Assembly (NCBI RefSeq): GCF_018991925.1
Contig: NW_024737042.1
Location: 18,732,454 to 18,796,453 of the forward strand
DNA length: 64,000 nucleotides
Origin: Homarus americanus
Taxonomy: Eukaryota > Arthropoda > Malacostraca > Decapoda > Nephropidae
Direction: 5' to 3'
The position numbers and the translations under genes were made by a program. Positions within the stretch are counted from its first letter, which is position 1, and every line of letters begins with the position of its first letter. Below the pieces are notes generated by a model. The model made no database searches and had not been told where the DNA came from. It worked only from the letters and a program-made list of their open reading frames with translations. Positions 34,671 through 46,459 of this stretch are shown piece after piece.

Positions 34671-34690
34671 CTTATTTTATTATGTTCTTA

Positions 34691-35717
34691 TGTTTCTGTA
34701 CTCAAGGTTCCTAATGCCCGGGATTAGTCTAGTCATTCTCCTCTGAATTCTTTCTAGGGATGCTATACCCATTCTGTAATACAGTGACCAGAATTGAAAT
34801 GCGTAATCCAAGTGAGGTCTCACAAGCGCAAAATATATTTTTAGGATATCCTCTCTAGTCCTGTAACTAACACTCCTTTGTATGAACCCAAGTATTTTAT
34901 TAGCCTTGCTTCGATCAAATACACATTGTTCATTTGGCTTAAGATTCCTACTTATCATTACTCCAAAATCTTTCTCACATACGGATTTCTCTATAACATC
35001 GTTGTTCATCTGATATCTGGTTTCTCTGGATACATCTCCTAGACTAAGTACTTTACATTTGTCCACATTGAATTTCATCTGCCGTTTTTCAGACCATTCG
35101 AAAATTTTTTTTAGATCTTCCTGTAGCTTTGCGGAGTCCTCGTTTGATAAAATTAAACGCCCCATTTTGGTGTCATTAGCAAACTTACTTATGTTGCTGT
35201 CTACGCCGATATCTACAGTATGTCGTTTATGCATATAATAAATAATAATGATCCAAGTACTGAGCCTTGGGGTACTCCACTTGTGACATTGCTCCAATCG
35301 GATTAAGTGCCGTTAATGCTCACCCGCTGTTTCCTGTCCTGTAACCACGCCCTAATCCATTTTAGAATATATCCTTTAATGATATGAGCCTCCACTTTTC
35401 TTATTATTCTTTCGTGGGGGATTCTGTCGAAGGCTTTGCAAAAGTCGAGATATACCACATCATAATTGTGCCCCTCGTCCACTGATTTGAAAAAAGATGA
35501 AAAGAATGTTAATAGATTAGTTAGACATGAACTCCAGCTTGTGAAGTGAAGCCATGTTGGGAATCATTGATCAACTTGTGCTTCTCCAGGTGATTTCGAA
35601 TAGAGTTTGAAATTATTGCTTCCAGTAATTTGCCTCCAATTTATGTTAAGCTGATTGGACGGTAGTTAGAGGATTGTGATCTATCTCCCTTCTGAGAAAT
35701 CGGGATTACATTCGCTA
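34691..35717 (-). mobile_element. LINE-B copy 4, internal fragment
   Basis: Minus strand polymerase with the frame 34680-35297 (SNISKFANDTKMGRL with FAND instead of FADD, FGVMISRNLKPNEQC, YFALVRPHLDYAFQFW, RRMTRLIPGIRNLEY). The right end at ATTACATTCGCTATA is broken by a LINE-A tail; the left end joins LINE-A copy 2 at its tail. Confidence 0.82.
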
Positions 35718-36025
35718 TAATAACATAGGAAAATAACGAGTCTGTAATAGGCCAGTTGGCCTGTGCATGGCAGATCCTGTCGAGAGTTACTACCATTCTC
35801 TATCATCCATGAATCTATCTAGCCTCCTTTTGAAACTTTCTAGAGTTTCAGCACTTACTACAAAGTAGCTAAACTTATCTAACTTAAATCCGTTGCTACG
35901 ATTCCTATTCTGCTCGGATATTATAAGAACTTTATCTATATCTCCTTCAATGATTCCTTTCACCCACTTAAATACTTAAATATCATATCTCATCGCACTC
36001 TTCGTCTTTCTAGGGAATGTAAGTT
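35718..36025 (-). mobile_element. LINE-A 3' fragment inserted in LINE-B
   Basis: Minus strand end of LINE-A (GGCAGATCCTGTCGAGAGTT on the plus strand, C-terminal block, tail AATAACATAGG). Its tail lies exactly where LINE-B continuity is lost. Confidence 0.8.
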
Positions 36026-36046
36026 TTATCGCCACTAGCTTATTAT

Positions 36047-38413
36047 ACTGGTCAACATAAAAAAAAAATTCTCATGGTTCTGGATCAAAACAGTCTGATT
36101 CTAGTGTAATTGTATGTGCTGAATTCAATTATGACATTCGTATAGCTGTATCAGGCTCAGTTTTCCAGAACCAGCATATCTATATATTTAGTGTACCATG
36201 CTATTCATACAGTAATTTATATGCTCATTGGCTCCACTTATGCAATTATTTTGTCCTGATTTGTGCTTTTTTGTTTGTTTCAGTTTGCTGATTCATGATA
36301 TTGCATATCTACACCTGCATGATTTGTAATTACTCTGAAATTAACAAAACATGGAACGTCGCAAGTGTGTGAACGGTGCTGACAGTTTTTGCTACATATG
36401 TGGTGCCTTCACTCCTGGTAGCCTCAAGAAACCAATCACAAAAGCTGTTCGACTGAACTACAAAAGTTACTTCAAATGTCATTTGGGTGACCAAGACAAG
36501 AAATGGGCACCTCATGTAGCCTGTAAGTCTTGTGTTAACCACCTGAGCGAGTGGATGTGTGGTAAACGAAGTTCAGGAATGCCGTTTGCTGTACCAATGA
36601 TATGGCGTGAACCTAAAGACCACAGTAGTGACTGCTACTTCTGTCTCACAAATATTAAGGGAATAAAAATCAAGACACGAGGCAAGGTACAGTACCCCAA
36701 TATTGCTTCTGCAATCCGACCAGTACCGCACAGTGCTGAACTTCCAGTCCCAAATCCACCGACTGAACAAGAATTGAGTGATTCCGATTCTACCTCTACC
36801 TCAATGGAAAACGACTACCAGGATGACTCTGAAAATACCAGGCCTAAACTATTTACTCAAGAAGCGCTTCATGATCTCATCAGGGACCTAAACTTGTCAA
36901 AAGAAAAGGCTGAAGTTTTGGGATCCAGACTAAAGCAGCGTAACCTGCTAGAAGATGGAGTGCATATCACTACAGCGTGTTACCGACATATACAGCTGTC
37001 TGCATTTTTCAAGATGGCAAACAACCTTTGTTATTGCGAGGACGCAGTATCTCTCATGCAACAACTCTGCAAGTCTGAAACATACAAGACAGAGGATTGG
37101 AGGCTGTTTATAGACTCAGGAAAAGACTCTCTGAAAGCTGTTCTTTTACACAATGGCAATCGGTTTCCATCTGTCCCAATAGCACACGCAACAAAAATGA
37201 CTGAGAGCTATGAAACAATGAAAATTCTGTTGGCCGCTATAGAGTATGAGAAACACCAGTGGAAGATATGTGGCGATCTCAAAGTCATCAGTTTACTACT
37301 GGGCCTTCAGAGTGGCTACACAAAGCACATGTGCTTTTTGTGCTTGTGGAACAGCAGAGCTGATGCAGACTATGTGAGAAAGGATTGGCCGACAAGACCA
37401 AGAGATGCGCCTGGAAGGTTTAACTGTGCTCACAATCCGCTTGTAGATCCAGAAAAGATATTTTTGCCTCCACTGCATCTAAAGCTCGGTTTGGCTAAAA
37501 ATTTCATCAAAGCTATGGATCAATTCGGTGTTGGGACTCTATAATTATCTCAGAAACTAGGTGGTGTGGTTTCCGAAGCCAAGTTGAAAGCAGGTGTCTT
37601 GAATGGACCACAAATTCGTATACTAGTTGATGATAGCGAATTCACCAAAACATTGAACCCACTGGAGAAAAAAGCATGGGAATCATTTGTCAATGTGTCA
37701 AAGAATTTTCTTGGAAACTATCGTACTGACAACTACAAAGAAATCGTAACAACCATGCTTCAGAATTATCATGCATTGGGAGCAAGGGTGTCCTTGAAAT
37801 TGCATTTTTTCCACTCTCATATTGAATTTTTCCCAGGTAACCTTGGAGACGTTAGTGATGAACACGGCGAAAGATTTCATCAAGATATCGCCATAATGGA
37901 GAGCAGATATCAGGGAAAATTGAGTCCTAACATGATGGGCGACTATTGCTGGACACTGCAACGAGAAGAGAGCAAGCTGTACAAGAGAAAGAGTAAAGTT
38001 CAGAAGCACTTTTAGAACTTCATATTTTGTCATTATAAAGGATTTGAACTTATGTTTTTTTGGTACAATTTTTTATGAGCTTATCTGTGATAGGTTTAAA
38101 ATTGTATCTTGCATGACGCGATAATGTTACTATATTTACTATTTTTTTTATTCTTTAAGAAAGTAGGTCTGATGGTAGAATGAAACATGCAACTCATATT
38201 CATTAATATGAAATTAGTCATGAAAGCACAGTCACATGAGATAATCTCATCTTTTGCACGACACGTGATGGAATATTAAATATTTGTACCTATTGATTTT
38301 TTTATAAAACCTGGTCTGATAGAACAAAACAAATATCAGATTCGAATTCAGCAATATGAAATTAGTTGTGTGAGCATGATCTCATATGTGAACCATTTTG
38401 GCTGTTGACCAGT
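36047..38413 (+). mobile_element. Candidate DNA transposon, 2.37 kb, short TIRs around a Cys-rich gene
   Basis: ACTGGTCAACA at 36047-36057 is repeated inverted as TGTTGACCAGT at 38403-38413. About 60-70 bp inside each end a GCTGAATTC motif also recurs in inverted orientation. The right flank holds two diverged direct repeats (GGTCTGAT ... AATATGAAATTAGT, around 38166-38215 and 38311-38365), as in subterminal repeats of transposons. No target duplication is evident. The boundaries coincide with a LINE-A fragment on the left and a SINE on the right. Confidence 0.55.
36351..38015 (+). pseudogene. Cys-rich, intronless orphan protein of a multicopy arthropod family; one in-frame stop
   Basis: The frame runs 397 codons to a TAA at 37542, then continues in the same frame to 38015, so a single stop splits an otherwise complete protein of about 550 residues. 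It starts MERRKCVNGADSFCYICGAF. The N-terminal 110 residues hold paired Cys (CYICG, CKSCVNHL, DCYFC) that look zinc-binding. Further on: LTQEALHDLIRDLNLSK-like block, DWRLFIDSGKDSLKAVLLHN, WKICGDLKVISLLLGLQSGY, HMCFLCLW and SDEHGERFHQDI. I recognise a family common in insects, crustaceans and cnidarians, annotated as uncharacterised. The spaced acidic residues (FIDS, CGDLK, DEHGE) may form an RNase-H-like DDE site; that is inference. Function unknown. Confidence 0.7.
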
Positions 38414-38414
38414 G

Positions 38415-38518
38415 GACAACCTCACCCCGCCAGGACTCGAACCCACGATCTTATATGTGTGACTGGGGAACGTTAGATCTTACACCACTAGGACACTAAG
38501 AGCAATCCTAGACTTTGT
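38415..38518 (-). mobile_element. tRNA-derived SINE head, minus strand
   Basis: Minus strand: TAGTGTCCTAGTGGTGTAAG (A-box region) and GTGGGTTCGAGTCCTGGC (B box), the same family as 14674-14756. The body is cut by the transposon end at 38413. Confidence 0.75.

Positions 38519-38612
<94 letters not shown>
38519..38612. repeat. (TA)n array
   Basis: About 93 bp of TA at the tail of the next SINE. Confidence 0.97.
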
Positions 38613-38613
<1 letters not shown>

Positions 38614-38740
38614 TTCATTTTTAGTCCATATAACACGCGGACTTTGAACATATAATCAACGACCTCACCAGCCAGGACTGGAACCCTGGACCTAATGCAT
38701 GGGACCAGGGAACGCTACCGAGGTTCACGGCGCCATCAGC
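38613..38740 (-). mobile_element. SINE, minus strand, with complete body and (TA)n tail
   Basis: Minus strand: head with GGTAGCGTTCCCTGGTCCCA, B box GGGTTCCAGTCC, body CTGGCTGGTGAGGTCG to TATATGGACTAAAAATGAAG and (TA)n. This is the clearest view of the SINE body, about 120 bp. Confidence 0.78.
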
Positions 38741-38779
38741 TCGATGAACAGGCTTTGTGTGAAATATCACATAGTCTAG

Positions 38780-39020
<241 letters not shown>

Positions 39021-39407
39021 GCTGATAACCACAAGGAAAGAAGAAAACACGAAGTTCCCAAGCGCTTTCGTGTAATTCACATCTTCAGGGGTGAGTACAG
39101 ACTAGAGAGAGTAATACAAATCAAGGTGTATATATACAGAGGAGGGTGAGACCAGGTCCACAATGGTCAGGTATGAGGTAATGACCCTACTAATCTTTAA
39201 ATAGCACACAACGGTTGGTGGTCAGGTCAGATGGTCAAGTGACCCGGCCTTCTCACCTGATCACAAATCTTCTTAATTACAAAATTGTCCAGCTTGTACA
39301 TGCCGTTACTCAAATTCATGTTGAATGCTTCGGTATGTTTAATAAGGCTAGATTCTATGATGTTCCTACTGTCAATTGACTTACATGGTAATATTGAGGA
39401 GGCATTA
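39021..39407 (-). mobile_element. PLE-1 copy 2, inverted segment (3' part)
   Basis: Reverse complement of about 39985-40368 with only a handful of differences: end of the coding region (NMNLSNGMYKLDN on the minus strand), 3'UTR and hammerhead motif. It is joined directly to the forward part at 39408. Confidence 0.9.
39057..39091 (-). ncRNA. Hammerhead-ribozyme-like motif, PLE-1 copy 2, inverted segment
   Basis: Identical in sequence to the motif at 21212-21246, read on the minus strand. Confidence 0.6.
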
Positions 39408-40162
39408 TCAGTATTTATAGAAAACCAACTAATGTGTGTTCATACATTCATTATTATTCTGCCCACCATAATAAAGTCAAACAGTCAGTATTTTCAACAA
39501 TGTTTTTACGTGCCTTGAGAATTTGCAGTCCGGAATTCATCGATGAGGAATACAAATATATATATAATATTGGCTCAAACCTTAAATACCCTAGATCTTT
39601 CATAGACAAATGCTTAAACATTACTAAGAAAACTTTTTATAGAACTGACCCCAAGCCCACCCATGACCATAAGAATATCTTAATATTACCATTTCACAAA
39701 AATTTCTCACACATTCCTGCACAGCTAAAAACCTGGAACGTCAATGTGGCATTTAAAAACTCATGCACTGTTAAACAAATGTTAATCAAGAACTCCCCCA
39801 ACAACACAATTGGTTGCATTTATAAAGTTCCTTGCAAGGAATGTAATATGTTTTACTTAGGCCAGACAGGTAAAGATCTTGCAACTAGAATTAAACAACA
39901 CAAATACAGTGTTAGGACAGGCCAGGAATCCAATGCTCTGTTTGTTCATTTGAGGGATAACAAGCATTGCATTGACTGGGATAATGCCTCCTCAATATTA
40001 CCATGTAAGTCAATTGACAGTAGGAACATCATAGAATCTAGTCTTATTAAACATACCGAAGCATTCAACATGAATTTGAGTAACGGCATGTACAAGCTGG
40101 ACAATTTTGTAATTAAGAAGATTTGTGATCAAGTGAGAAGGCCGGGTCACTTGACCATCTGA
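39408..40162 (+). CDS. PLE-1 reverse transcriptase end plus GIY-YIG endonuclease
   Basis: Open to TGA at 40160. It lacks the polymerase palm, as in copy 1. The GIY-YIG core GCIYKV, CKEC, FYLGQTG, TRIKQH and IIESSL are intact, and the protein ends QVRRPGHLTI. It differs from copy 1 at scattered positions (for example DEEYKY for YEEYKY). The nominal ATG at 39434 is internal. No stop or frameshift, so young. Confidence 0.88.
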
Positions 40163-40297
40163 CCTGACCACCAACCGTTGTGTGCTATTTAAAGATTAGT
40201 AGGGTCATTACCTAATACCTGACCATTGTGGACCTGGTCTCACCCTCCTCTCTATATATACACCTTGATTTGTATTACTCTCTCTAGTCTGTACTCA

Positions 40298-40332
40298 CCC
40301 CTGAAGATGTGAATTACACGAAAGCGCTTGGG
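40298..40332 (+). ncRNA. Hammerhead-ribozyme-like motif, PLE-1 copy 2
   Basis: CCC-CTGAAGA-T-GTG-AATTA-CAC-GAAA-GCGCT-T-GGG, identical to copy 1. Confidence 0.6.
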
Positions 40333-40368
40333 AACTTCGTGTTTTCTTCTTTCCTTGTGGTTATCAGC

Positions 40369-40388
40369 ATATATATATATATATATAA
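40369..40388. repeat. Short (TA)n between PLE-1 and Helitron
   Basis: About 18 bp of TA; left target side of the Helitron. Confidence 0.9.
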
Positions 40389-40454
40389 TAAAGAAGTATG
40401 TCTGTGTGTTTGTGTGTCCGCACGAGAATCTCGGAAACTACTTTACCGATTTGT

Positions 40455-40878
40455 AGTGATGATGGATGGTGTTATATGTAGTGTATGATGGATGGTGTTA
40501 TATGTAGTGATAATGGATGATGTTATATGTAGTGATGATGGATGTTGTTGTATGTAGTGATGATGGGTGGTGTTATATGTAGTAGTGATGATGGATGGTG
40601 TTATATGTAGTGATGATGGATGATGTTATATGTAGTGATGATGGGTGGTGTTATATGTAATGATGATGGATGGTGTTATTTATATGTAGAAATGATGGGT
40701 GGTGTTATATGTAGTGATGATGTATGGTGTTATATGTAGTGATGTTGGATAATGTTATATGTAGTGATGATGGATGATGTTATATGTAGTGATGATGGGT
40801 GGTGTTATATGTAGTGATGATGGATGGTGTTATTTATATGTTGTAATGATGGGTGGTGTTATATGTAGTGATGATTAG
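40455..40878. repeat. 25-bp minisatellite, about 16 units
   Basis: Same unit as at 14879-15014 (GTAGTGATGATGGRTGRTGT plus TATAT), with a few longer units containing TATTTATATG. Confidence 0.95.
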
Positions 40879-40964
40879 ACAATAAAATAATAACAGTTTA
40901 ATGCTAAAAAAATATACTTTGCAGTATCGTTGTAGTGGAATTTACATACACCATTAATGAACTA

Positions 40965-42176
40965 TTGATGGGGAAAATTGCTCTTGCTGTGGCATCCTCA
41001 GGCATTGCTGCAACACTACTAGAAGGAGGACGTACTGCACACTCAAATTTTAAACTGCCTCTCAATTTCGCTCACAATGAGAATCCAGTGTGCAACATTA
41101 AAAAAGGATCGGCAAAGACAAAGCTCTTAGAAACATGCAGCCTCATAGTCTGGGATGAATGCACTATGTCTCACAAATTAGCGTTTGAAGCATTGGACAG
41201 GGCCTTGCAAGATATACGAGAAAATGACCAGCTCATGGGTGGCATTACAATGGTCATTGCTGGAGACTTTCACCAGACCCTACCTGTCATTCCTCGAAGC
41301 ACTCCAGCTGATGAACTGAATGCGTGCCTCAAGGCATCATACCGTTGGAGAAGTGTTCAGACACTCACCCTATCCACAAACATGACAGTACATCTCCAAT
41401 GAGATTAGGATGCTGGACGGTTTGTAAACCTTCTACTACAGATTGGGAATGGAACTTTCCCTGTTGATTCAGAAGGACAAATAATCATTCCTCAAGGATG
41501 TGGAAATGTTGTAAAGTCCTCAACTGAGCTCACTAACATTATCCACCACTACAAGGATCACAAGTGGCTGCGTGAACGTGCAATTCTGGCACCAACGAAT
41601 GAAACAGTGGCTGAAATCAACTTGGCTCTACTCAGACAGCTTCCAGGCAGCGAGACCTCATTCAAATCTGTTGATACAGTAATCGACTATGACCAAGCAG
41701 TCCAGTACCCTTCAGAATTCCTTAATTCTTTGGAGCCCGCTGGAATGCCTCCTCACCACCTCACTCTCAAGATTGGAACTCTTATAATGCTCTTAAGAAA
41801 TCTTGAACCACCAATCCTCTACAATGGCACAAGACTGGTGGTGAAGAACATGATGCCACATGTTCTGGAAGATACAATACTGCCAGGAAAAGCTAAAGGA
41901 GAGGACGTTTTTATACCAGGGATACGTCTCATCACCACTGACCTGCCATTTGAGTTCAAGCTACTTGAGTTCCCATTTAAAGTGAGCTTTGCCATGACCA
42001 ACTACAAAAGCCAGGGACAGTCCCTAAAGATGGTTGGCTTAAACCTGGTGTTTCCTTGCTTCTCTCATGGACAGTTCTATGTTGGATGCTCCAGAGTGGG
42101 AAGTGGCAAAATTCTGTTCATACTTGCTGCTAATAGCAAAATAAAAAATGTGGTCAACCTTAATGCACTACAGTGA
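40965..42176 (+). pseudogene. Helitron PIF1-like helicase, N-terminally deleted
   Basis: The first frame (to 41402) starts just after where Walker A would be (KIALAVASSGIAATLLEGG) and has LIVWDECTMSHK and GGITMVIAGDFHQTLPVIPR. A TGA at 41400 ends it. From 41607 a second frame has [50 protein letters not shown] and FYVGCSRVG to a TGA at 42174. It is in better condition than copy 1 (it retains the 25 bp missing there) but lacks the ATPase P-loop, so no activity is expected. Confidence 0.87.
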
Positions 42177-42255
42177 GACAATGTGGAGTCTCCCGGAGGG
42201 TGGCGTCCTACCGTGGCCTAGCGAAAGAGACGCCAGGAGGGAGGCGATTCCGCAA

Positions 42256-43127
<872 letters not shown>

Positions 43128-43136
43128 CTTCCCCCC
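43128..43136 (-). other. Polypurine tract
   Basis: Minus strand GGGGGGAAG immediately before the 3' LTR, the primer for second-strand synthesis. Confidence 0.85.
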
Positions 43137-43739
43137 ATAAAATAAAATTTTTGCTAGCACAAATTTTGATATGACAGAAGTGTTCATTCTGTGGGTTTAG
43201 ATCACAGATGAGCCAGCACATTGTCTGAACCCTTAACATGTGTATCATGTAAATTATTGTTTTGAAGGAACAAACTCCAGCAAATTCATCTCTGGGTTTT
43301 TTTAACTTGAATGTTTTAAGAAACTGCAATGGTTTGTGATCTGTATAAATTACAATAGGCCTACTTGGTAATAAATAATAACTGAAATGTTGCAAAGCTA
43401 AGATAATTGACAGCAATTCTTTTTCCACTGTTGCATAGGGGGTTTAAGCTGGATTGAATTTTTTTACTATAAAATGCCACTGGGTGGTCTACAGTCATCA
43501 TCCTCTTGCAACAGGGCAGAACCTGCAGCAAGATCACTAGCATCACAGGCTAACTTGAAAGGCTTAGAAAAATTAGGGGCTCTCAAAACTGGATATGAAC
43601 ATAATACATTGTTCAAGTTTTAAAAAGAATCCTGACACCTTGAAGTCCAACAAAAAATATTAGCCTTCTTCAACAAATCAGTAAGGGGTAGTGCCAACTC
43701 GGCAAAATTACAAATATATCTCTGGTAATAACCCACACA

Positions 43740-44480
43740 ACTCAAAAATCTGCGGACTTGTCATTTGTTACATGGAACAGGCATCTGAGAAATAGTGTCA
43801 CACCTTGCTGTGGGAGGAGCAAGTTTCCCCAACCCAATTACATGTCCCAGATACAAAAGTTGAGCACAAACAAATTCTGACTTAGCAAAGTTTATTACAA
43901 GTCCTACATTTTCTAACTCAGTGAACAGAGCGTCTAGCTGACATAAATGGTCTGACCAAGTGTCAGAAAAAATTACAACATCATCTAAATATACTACACA
44001 ACCAGGCAAATTGGCCGTGACTTGTGACATCAACCTTTGAAAGGTAGCAGGGGCATTGCAAAGCCCGAAAGGCATAACATTAAATTTATAGGTCTTACCA
44101 AATGTCACAAAACTAAAGATGTCTTTAGCATGACCGGTCAATGGTACTTGCCAAAACCCTCAAAGGCAATCAATCTTAGAGAGGAACTTGGCGTTCCCGA
44201 TTGCTTCGATGCAGTCGTCGACTCTTGGTAGAGGGAAGCTGTCCTTGCTGGTGACGGCGTTGACCTTGCAGAAGTCGATGCAGAATCGAAGAGTGCCGTC
44301 CTTCTTCGGTACTAGAGTGACTGGTGAGCACCACTCGCTGGTAGGGAGCCTGCTTGATAGGCTTAGCGGAACCAACATCAATATCATGCACCACGGCAGG
44401 CCTGTCTTGGAAGACAAGAGGATGTTGTTGGATGGCGGCCAGCACGTCAGCTCTCTGGTGTCCCGGTAAATGCTGTAGTT
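43740..44480 (-). pseudogene. Gypsy reverse transcriptase, frameshifted
   Basis: N-terminal part in the frame to 44160: SEWCSPVTLVPKKDGTLRF, CIDFCKVNAVTSKDSFPLPR and FLSKIDCL. After a stop, the frame 44141-43761 has TGHAKDIFSFVTFGKTYKFN, MPFGLCNAPATFQRLM, CVVYLDDVVIFSD (catalytic YLDD) and KSEFVCAQLLYLGHVIG. This is the standard Ty3/Gypsy polymerase. It copies the genomic RNA into cDNA in particles. Confidence 0.87.
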
Positions 44481-45290
44481 TCTCCTGCAGCTCCACGGAG
44501 TTGGACTGCCAAACCCTGACTGATGACAGGGCGAGTGGACTTGCCCCTTCTTTTTCCTCTTCTTTCTCACCGTCTACCAAGAAAGTGTCAACGGCACACA
44601 CGGGAACTGGATCATCAGCAAGAGATGGGGGTGCTGGGCGTGTGTGGTACAGCTTGATGGTGTTGACGCGACATAAGCACTGTAGTCGGCGCCTGTCAGG
44701 GGTAGAGATAATATAATTCGTGGGGCTTACCTTCTTCACCACTCTATATGGCCCACTGAACTTCGCATGGAGCGGCTGTCCATGTCTCGGCAAGAGAATG
44801 AGTACTTGCTCTCCTATCTGGAACTCTCTGTGTCTGGCACGCTTGTACCATGTCTTGGTCTTGGACTGCAACTGCTGTAAGCGGTCTGCGGCAAGGCTCC
44901 AACAACTTAGAAGCTTCTCTCTAACATCTACTAAACTTAACACACTAATGCTCTCTTCACTACTACCTAACAATCTATCTCTAACTATGTGCAAAGGACC
45001 TCTTACTTGATGAGCAAACAGTAGAAGTATGAGAAACAAAATGGATGATATTAGGGCCTTAGCAGTAACTTTCCTAAGAGGTACAGCATGCAAGTACCTA
45101 GTGGAGGTATCAATGACTGTAAATAAATATTCAAACCCACTAGAAGTTTTAGGCAAAGGGCCTACAATGTCACACTATACTGTTGTAAAGGGCTCAGGTG
45201 CGTGGGGTACTCTTGCAAGTGGAAAATGGAATAGCCTGATTGACTTTGCCTACCTTTTGACAAAAATGACAGTACTTACAATATTTAGTG
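44176..45290 (-). pseudogene. Gypsy integrase (core deleted) fused to the RT leader
   Basis: Reading starts near 45290 with CKYCHFCQKVGKVNQA (the CxxC of the zinc domain), then in the frame from 45156 PKTSSGFEYLFTVIDTSTRY with the first catalytic Asp, LHAVPLRKVTAKAL. The next residues (ISSILFLILLLFA) come from a short LINE-B patch; the rest of the catalytic core is missing. It resumes with HQVRGPLHIVRDRLLGSSEE, a C-terminal DNA-binding domain (WYKRARHREFQIGEQVLILL, KFSGPYRVVKK), and continues in frame to LQHLPGHQRADVLAAI and HDIDVGSAKPIKQAPYQR, the leader of the RT. The in-frame passage shows that integrase precedes RT naturally. Confidence 0.85.
45012..45064 (+). mobile_element. LINE-B endonuclease patch within the integrase gene
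   Basis: GTATGAGAAACAAAATGGAT and the following GATATTA match the reverse complement of 24618-24650 (LINE-B endonuclease) over about 30 bp. It sits exactly at the integrase deletion. Confidence 0.7.
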
Positions 45291-45495
45291 AAATAGGTAA
45301 ACACTGGTTTGGAAACAGAGTAGTGGATGAATGGAACAAGTTACCAAATATCATCATTAACTCGAATACGCTGAATTGCTTCAAACATAGGTTGGATGCT
45401 CATATGAGCAATAGGGGTTGGGTGTAAACGGGACTGCCCAGTATGGGCCAATAGGCCCGCTGCAGTTTCCTCCATTCTTATGTTCTTATGTTCAT
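45291..45495 (+). mobile_element. LINE-B 3' end inserted into the integrase gene
   Basis: A 205-bp, severely 5'-truncated LINE-B (GKHWFGNRVVDEWNKLPN to SNRGWV, then the tail TTCTTATGTTCTTATGTTC). It separates the integrase zinc-finger half at 45496-45700 from the CxxC half at 45290. Confidence 0.9.
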
Positions 45496-45702
45496 ACCTG
45501 GCCAACAGAACTTTCTGGCCCGCCTGTTGAACGTCTTTCAGACACCTTGATGTCCAGAAAAGCGACCGTCATGGGCAAGAGCTAGAACATGTTGTCTGGA
45601 AGTGTGTGGGAGAACTATTCGAGTGACAGACGCCCAGTCCGCGTCCTCCTCTGACATAGTCGGTGGGAGCCAGCGGCGGCACAAAACACCGTCTTGACTG
45701 AA
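45496..45702 (-). pseudogene. Gypsy integrase N-terminal zinc-binding region
   Basis: Minus strand reads VLCRRWLPP, VTRIVLPHTSRQHVLALAHD and GRFSGHQGV, then after a frameshift FNRRARKFCWPGM. It corresponds to the HH half of the HHCC finger of Gypsy integrases. Confidence 0.75.
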
Positions 45703-46107
45703 TTATCTCGTGGTAGGGCCTGAATCATTGGCAGAATCGGACACCTGGTCAAACAAGAGCCGTAATGAATCGTCTTGCTCCTGCGCAGCTATTAAAGCAA
45801 CTCTCCCGGTCACAGCATTAACTTCGGAAGAAATGTCTTGGGAAGCAATTGGGTTAGCAAAAAGTCCTTCTAAGGAAAGTGAATCATCTACATCAGGAGT
45901 TACATTATGATCATTAGTCATTGACATAGAACGAGTCACAGCACACAAAGGGAAAACACCGAGCATATCATCTTCAAGTTGTTGCAGCTCTGTGGTAGAC
46001 TCTGGTCTTTCCCGCAGCACAGGAGGTGGGGTTACGTTCCCCATTTGACCTCCCGCCAAATCGTTACCGAGTATGAGGTCCACTCCAGCAACAGGCAGCT
46101 CGTGCAC
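45703..46107 (-). pseudogene. Gypsy protease end and linker to integrase
   Basis: 134 open codons begin MHELPVAGVDLILGNDLAGG, the C-terminal flap/helix region of a retropepsin (ILGND is typical of this group), followed by a linker (VFPLCAVTRSMS) also seen in fish Gmr1-like polyproteins. The catalytic DTG/DSG would lie upstream, between 46110 and 46380, where the frame is lost. Confidence 0.72.
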
Positions 46108-46459
46108 GCAGGCTACGTTAGCTATCCCTGAAAAACAAGAAGACCTAAAACCATGAGGATCCCAAACGCATGGACAGATTAGTCTTCACCGCAAGAATAA
46201 CACTTGATGAGAGTTTGGACAACCCAGCCTTGAAAATAGTGACTGGTGTTTTGACACCATCAACTTTCTACTGCGTTTGCATTAAAGGGCAGACGAAAGG
46301 TACCAACGTTCGGGTTCTGAAACCTCTTGAAAAGGATCGAAGTCTCGTGAGGCGAGAACCGAAACTGTGAACCGTGCTCACCTGTGGAAATCAACCATTG
46401 GCATGTTATCACCTTACTTCCAAACCAGCCATCACTCCGACTGGTGACGTATTAGTCTT

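Larger units (their letters stand above)
30786..34690 (+). mobile_element. LINE-A copy 2, best full-length CR1-like LINE of the window
   Basis: About 3.9 kb from 5'UTR (ACCTGACCCAGCTTGGAGAA) to the tail ending TTATTATGTTCTTATG. SGNH domain, endonuclease and polymerase are all readable in the same frame with few stops (33025, 33196, 33844) and small paired indels. No TSD could be assigned by eye. Confidence 0.9.
39408..40368 (+). mobile_element. PLE-1 copy 2, forward part
   Basis: Begins inside the reverse transcriptase (SIYRKPTNVCSYIHYY) and ends GGTTATCAGCATATATA at a (TA)n array. Confidence 0.9.

Noticed and set aside
44188..45427. Plus-strand open frames across the LTR element and the frame running into LINE-B (45029-45427)
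   Set aside because: They are shadows of the minus-strand pol gene; the last ends in a 5'-truncated LINE-B insertion.
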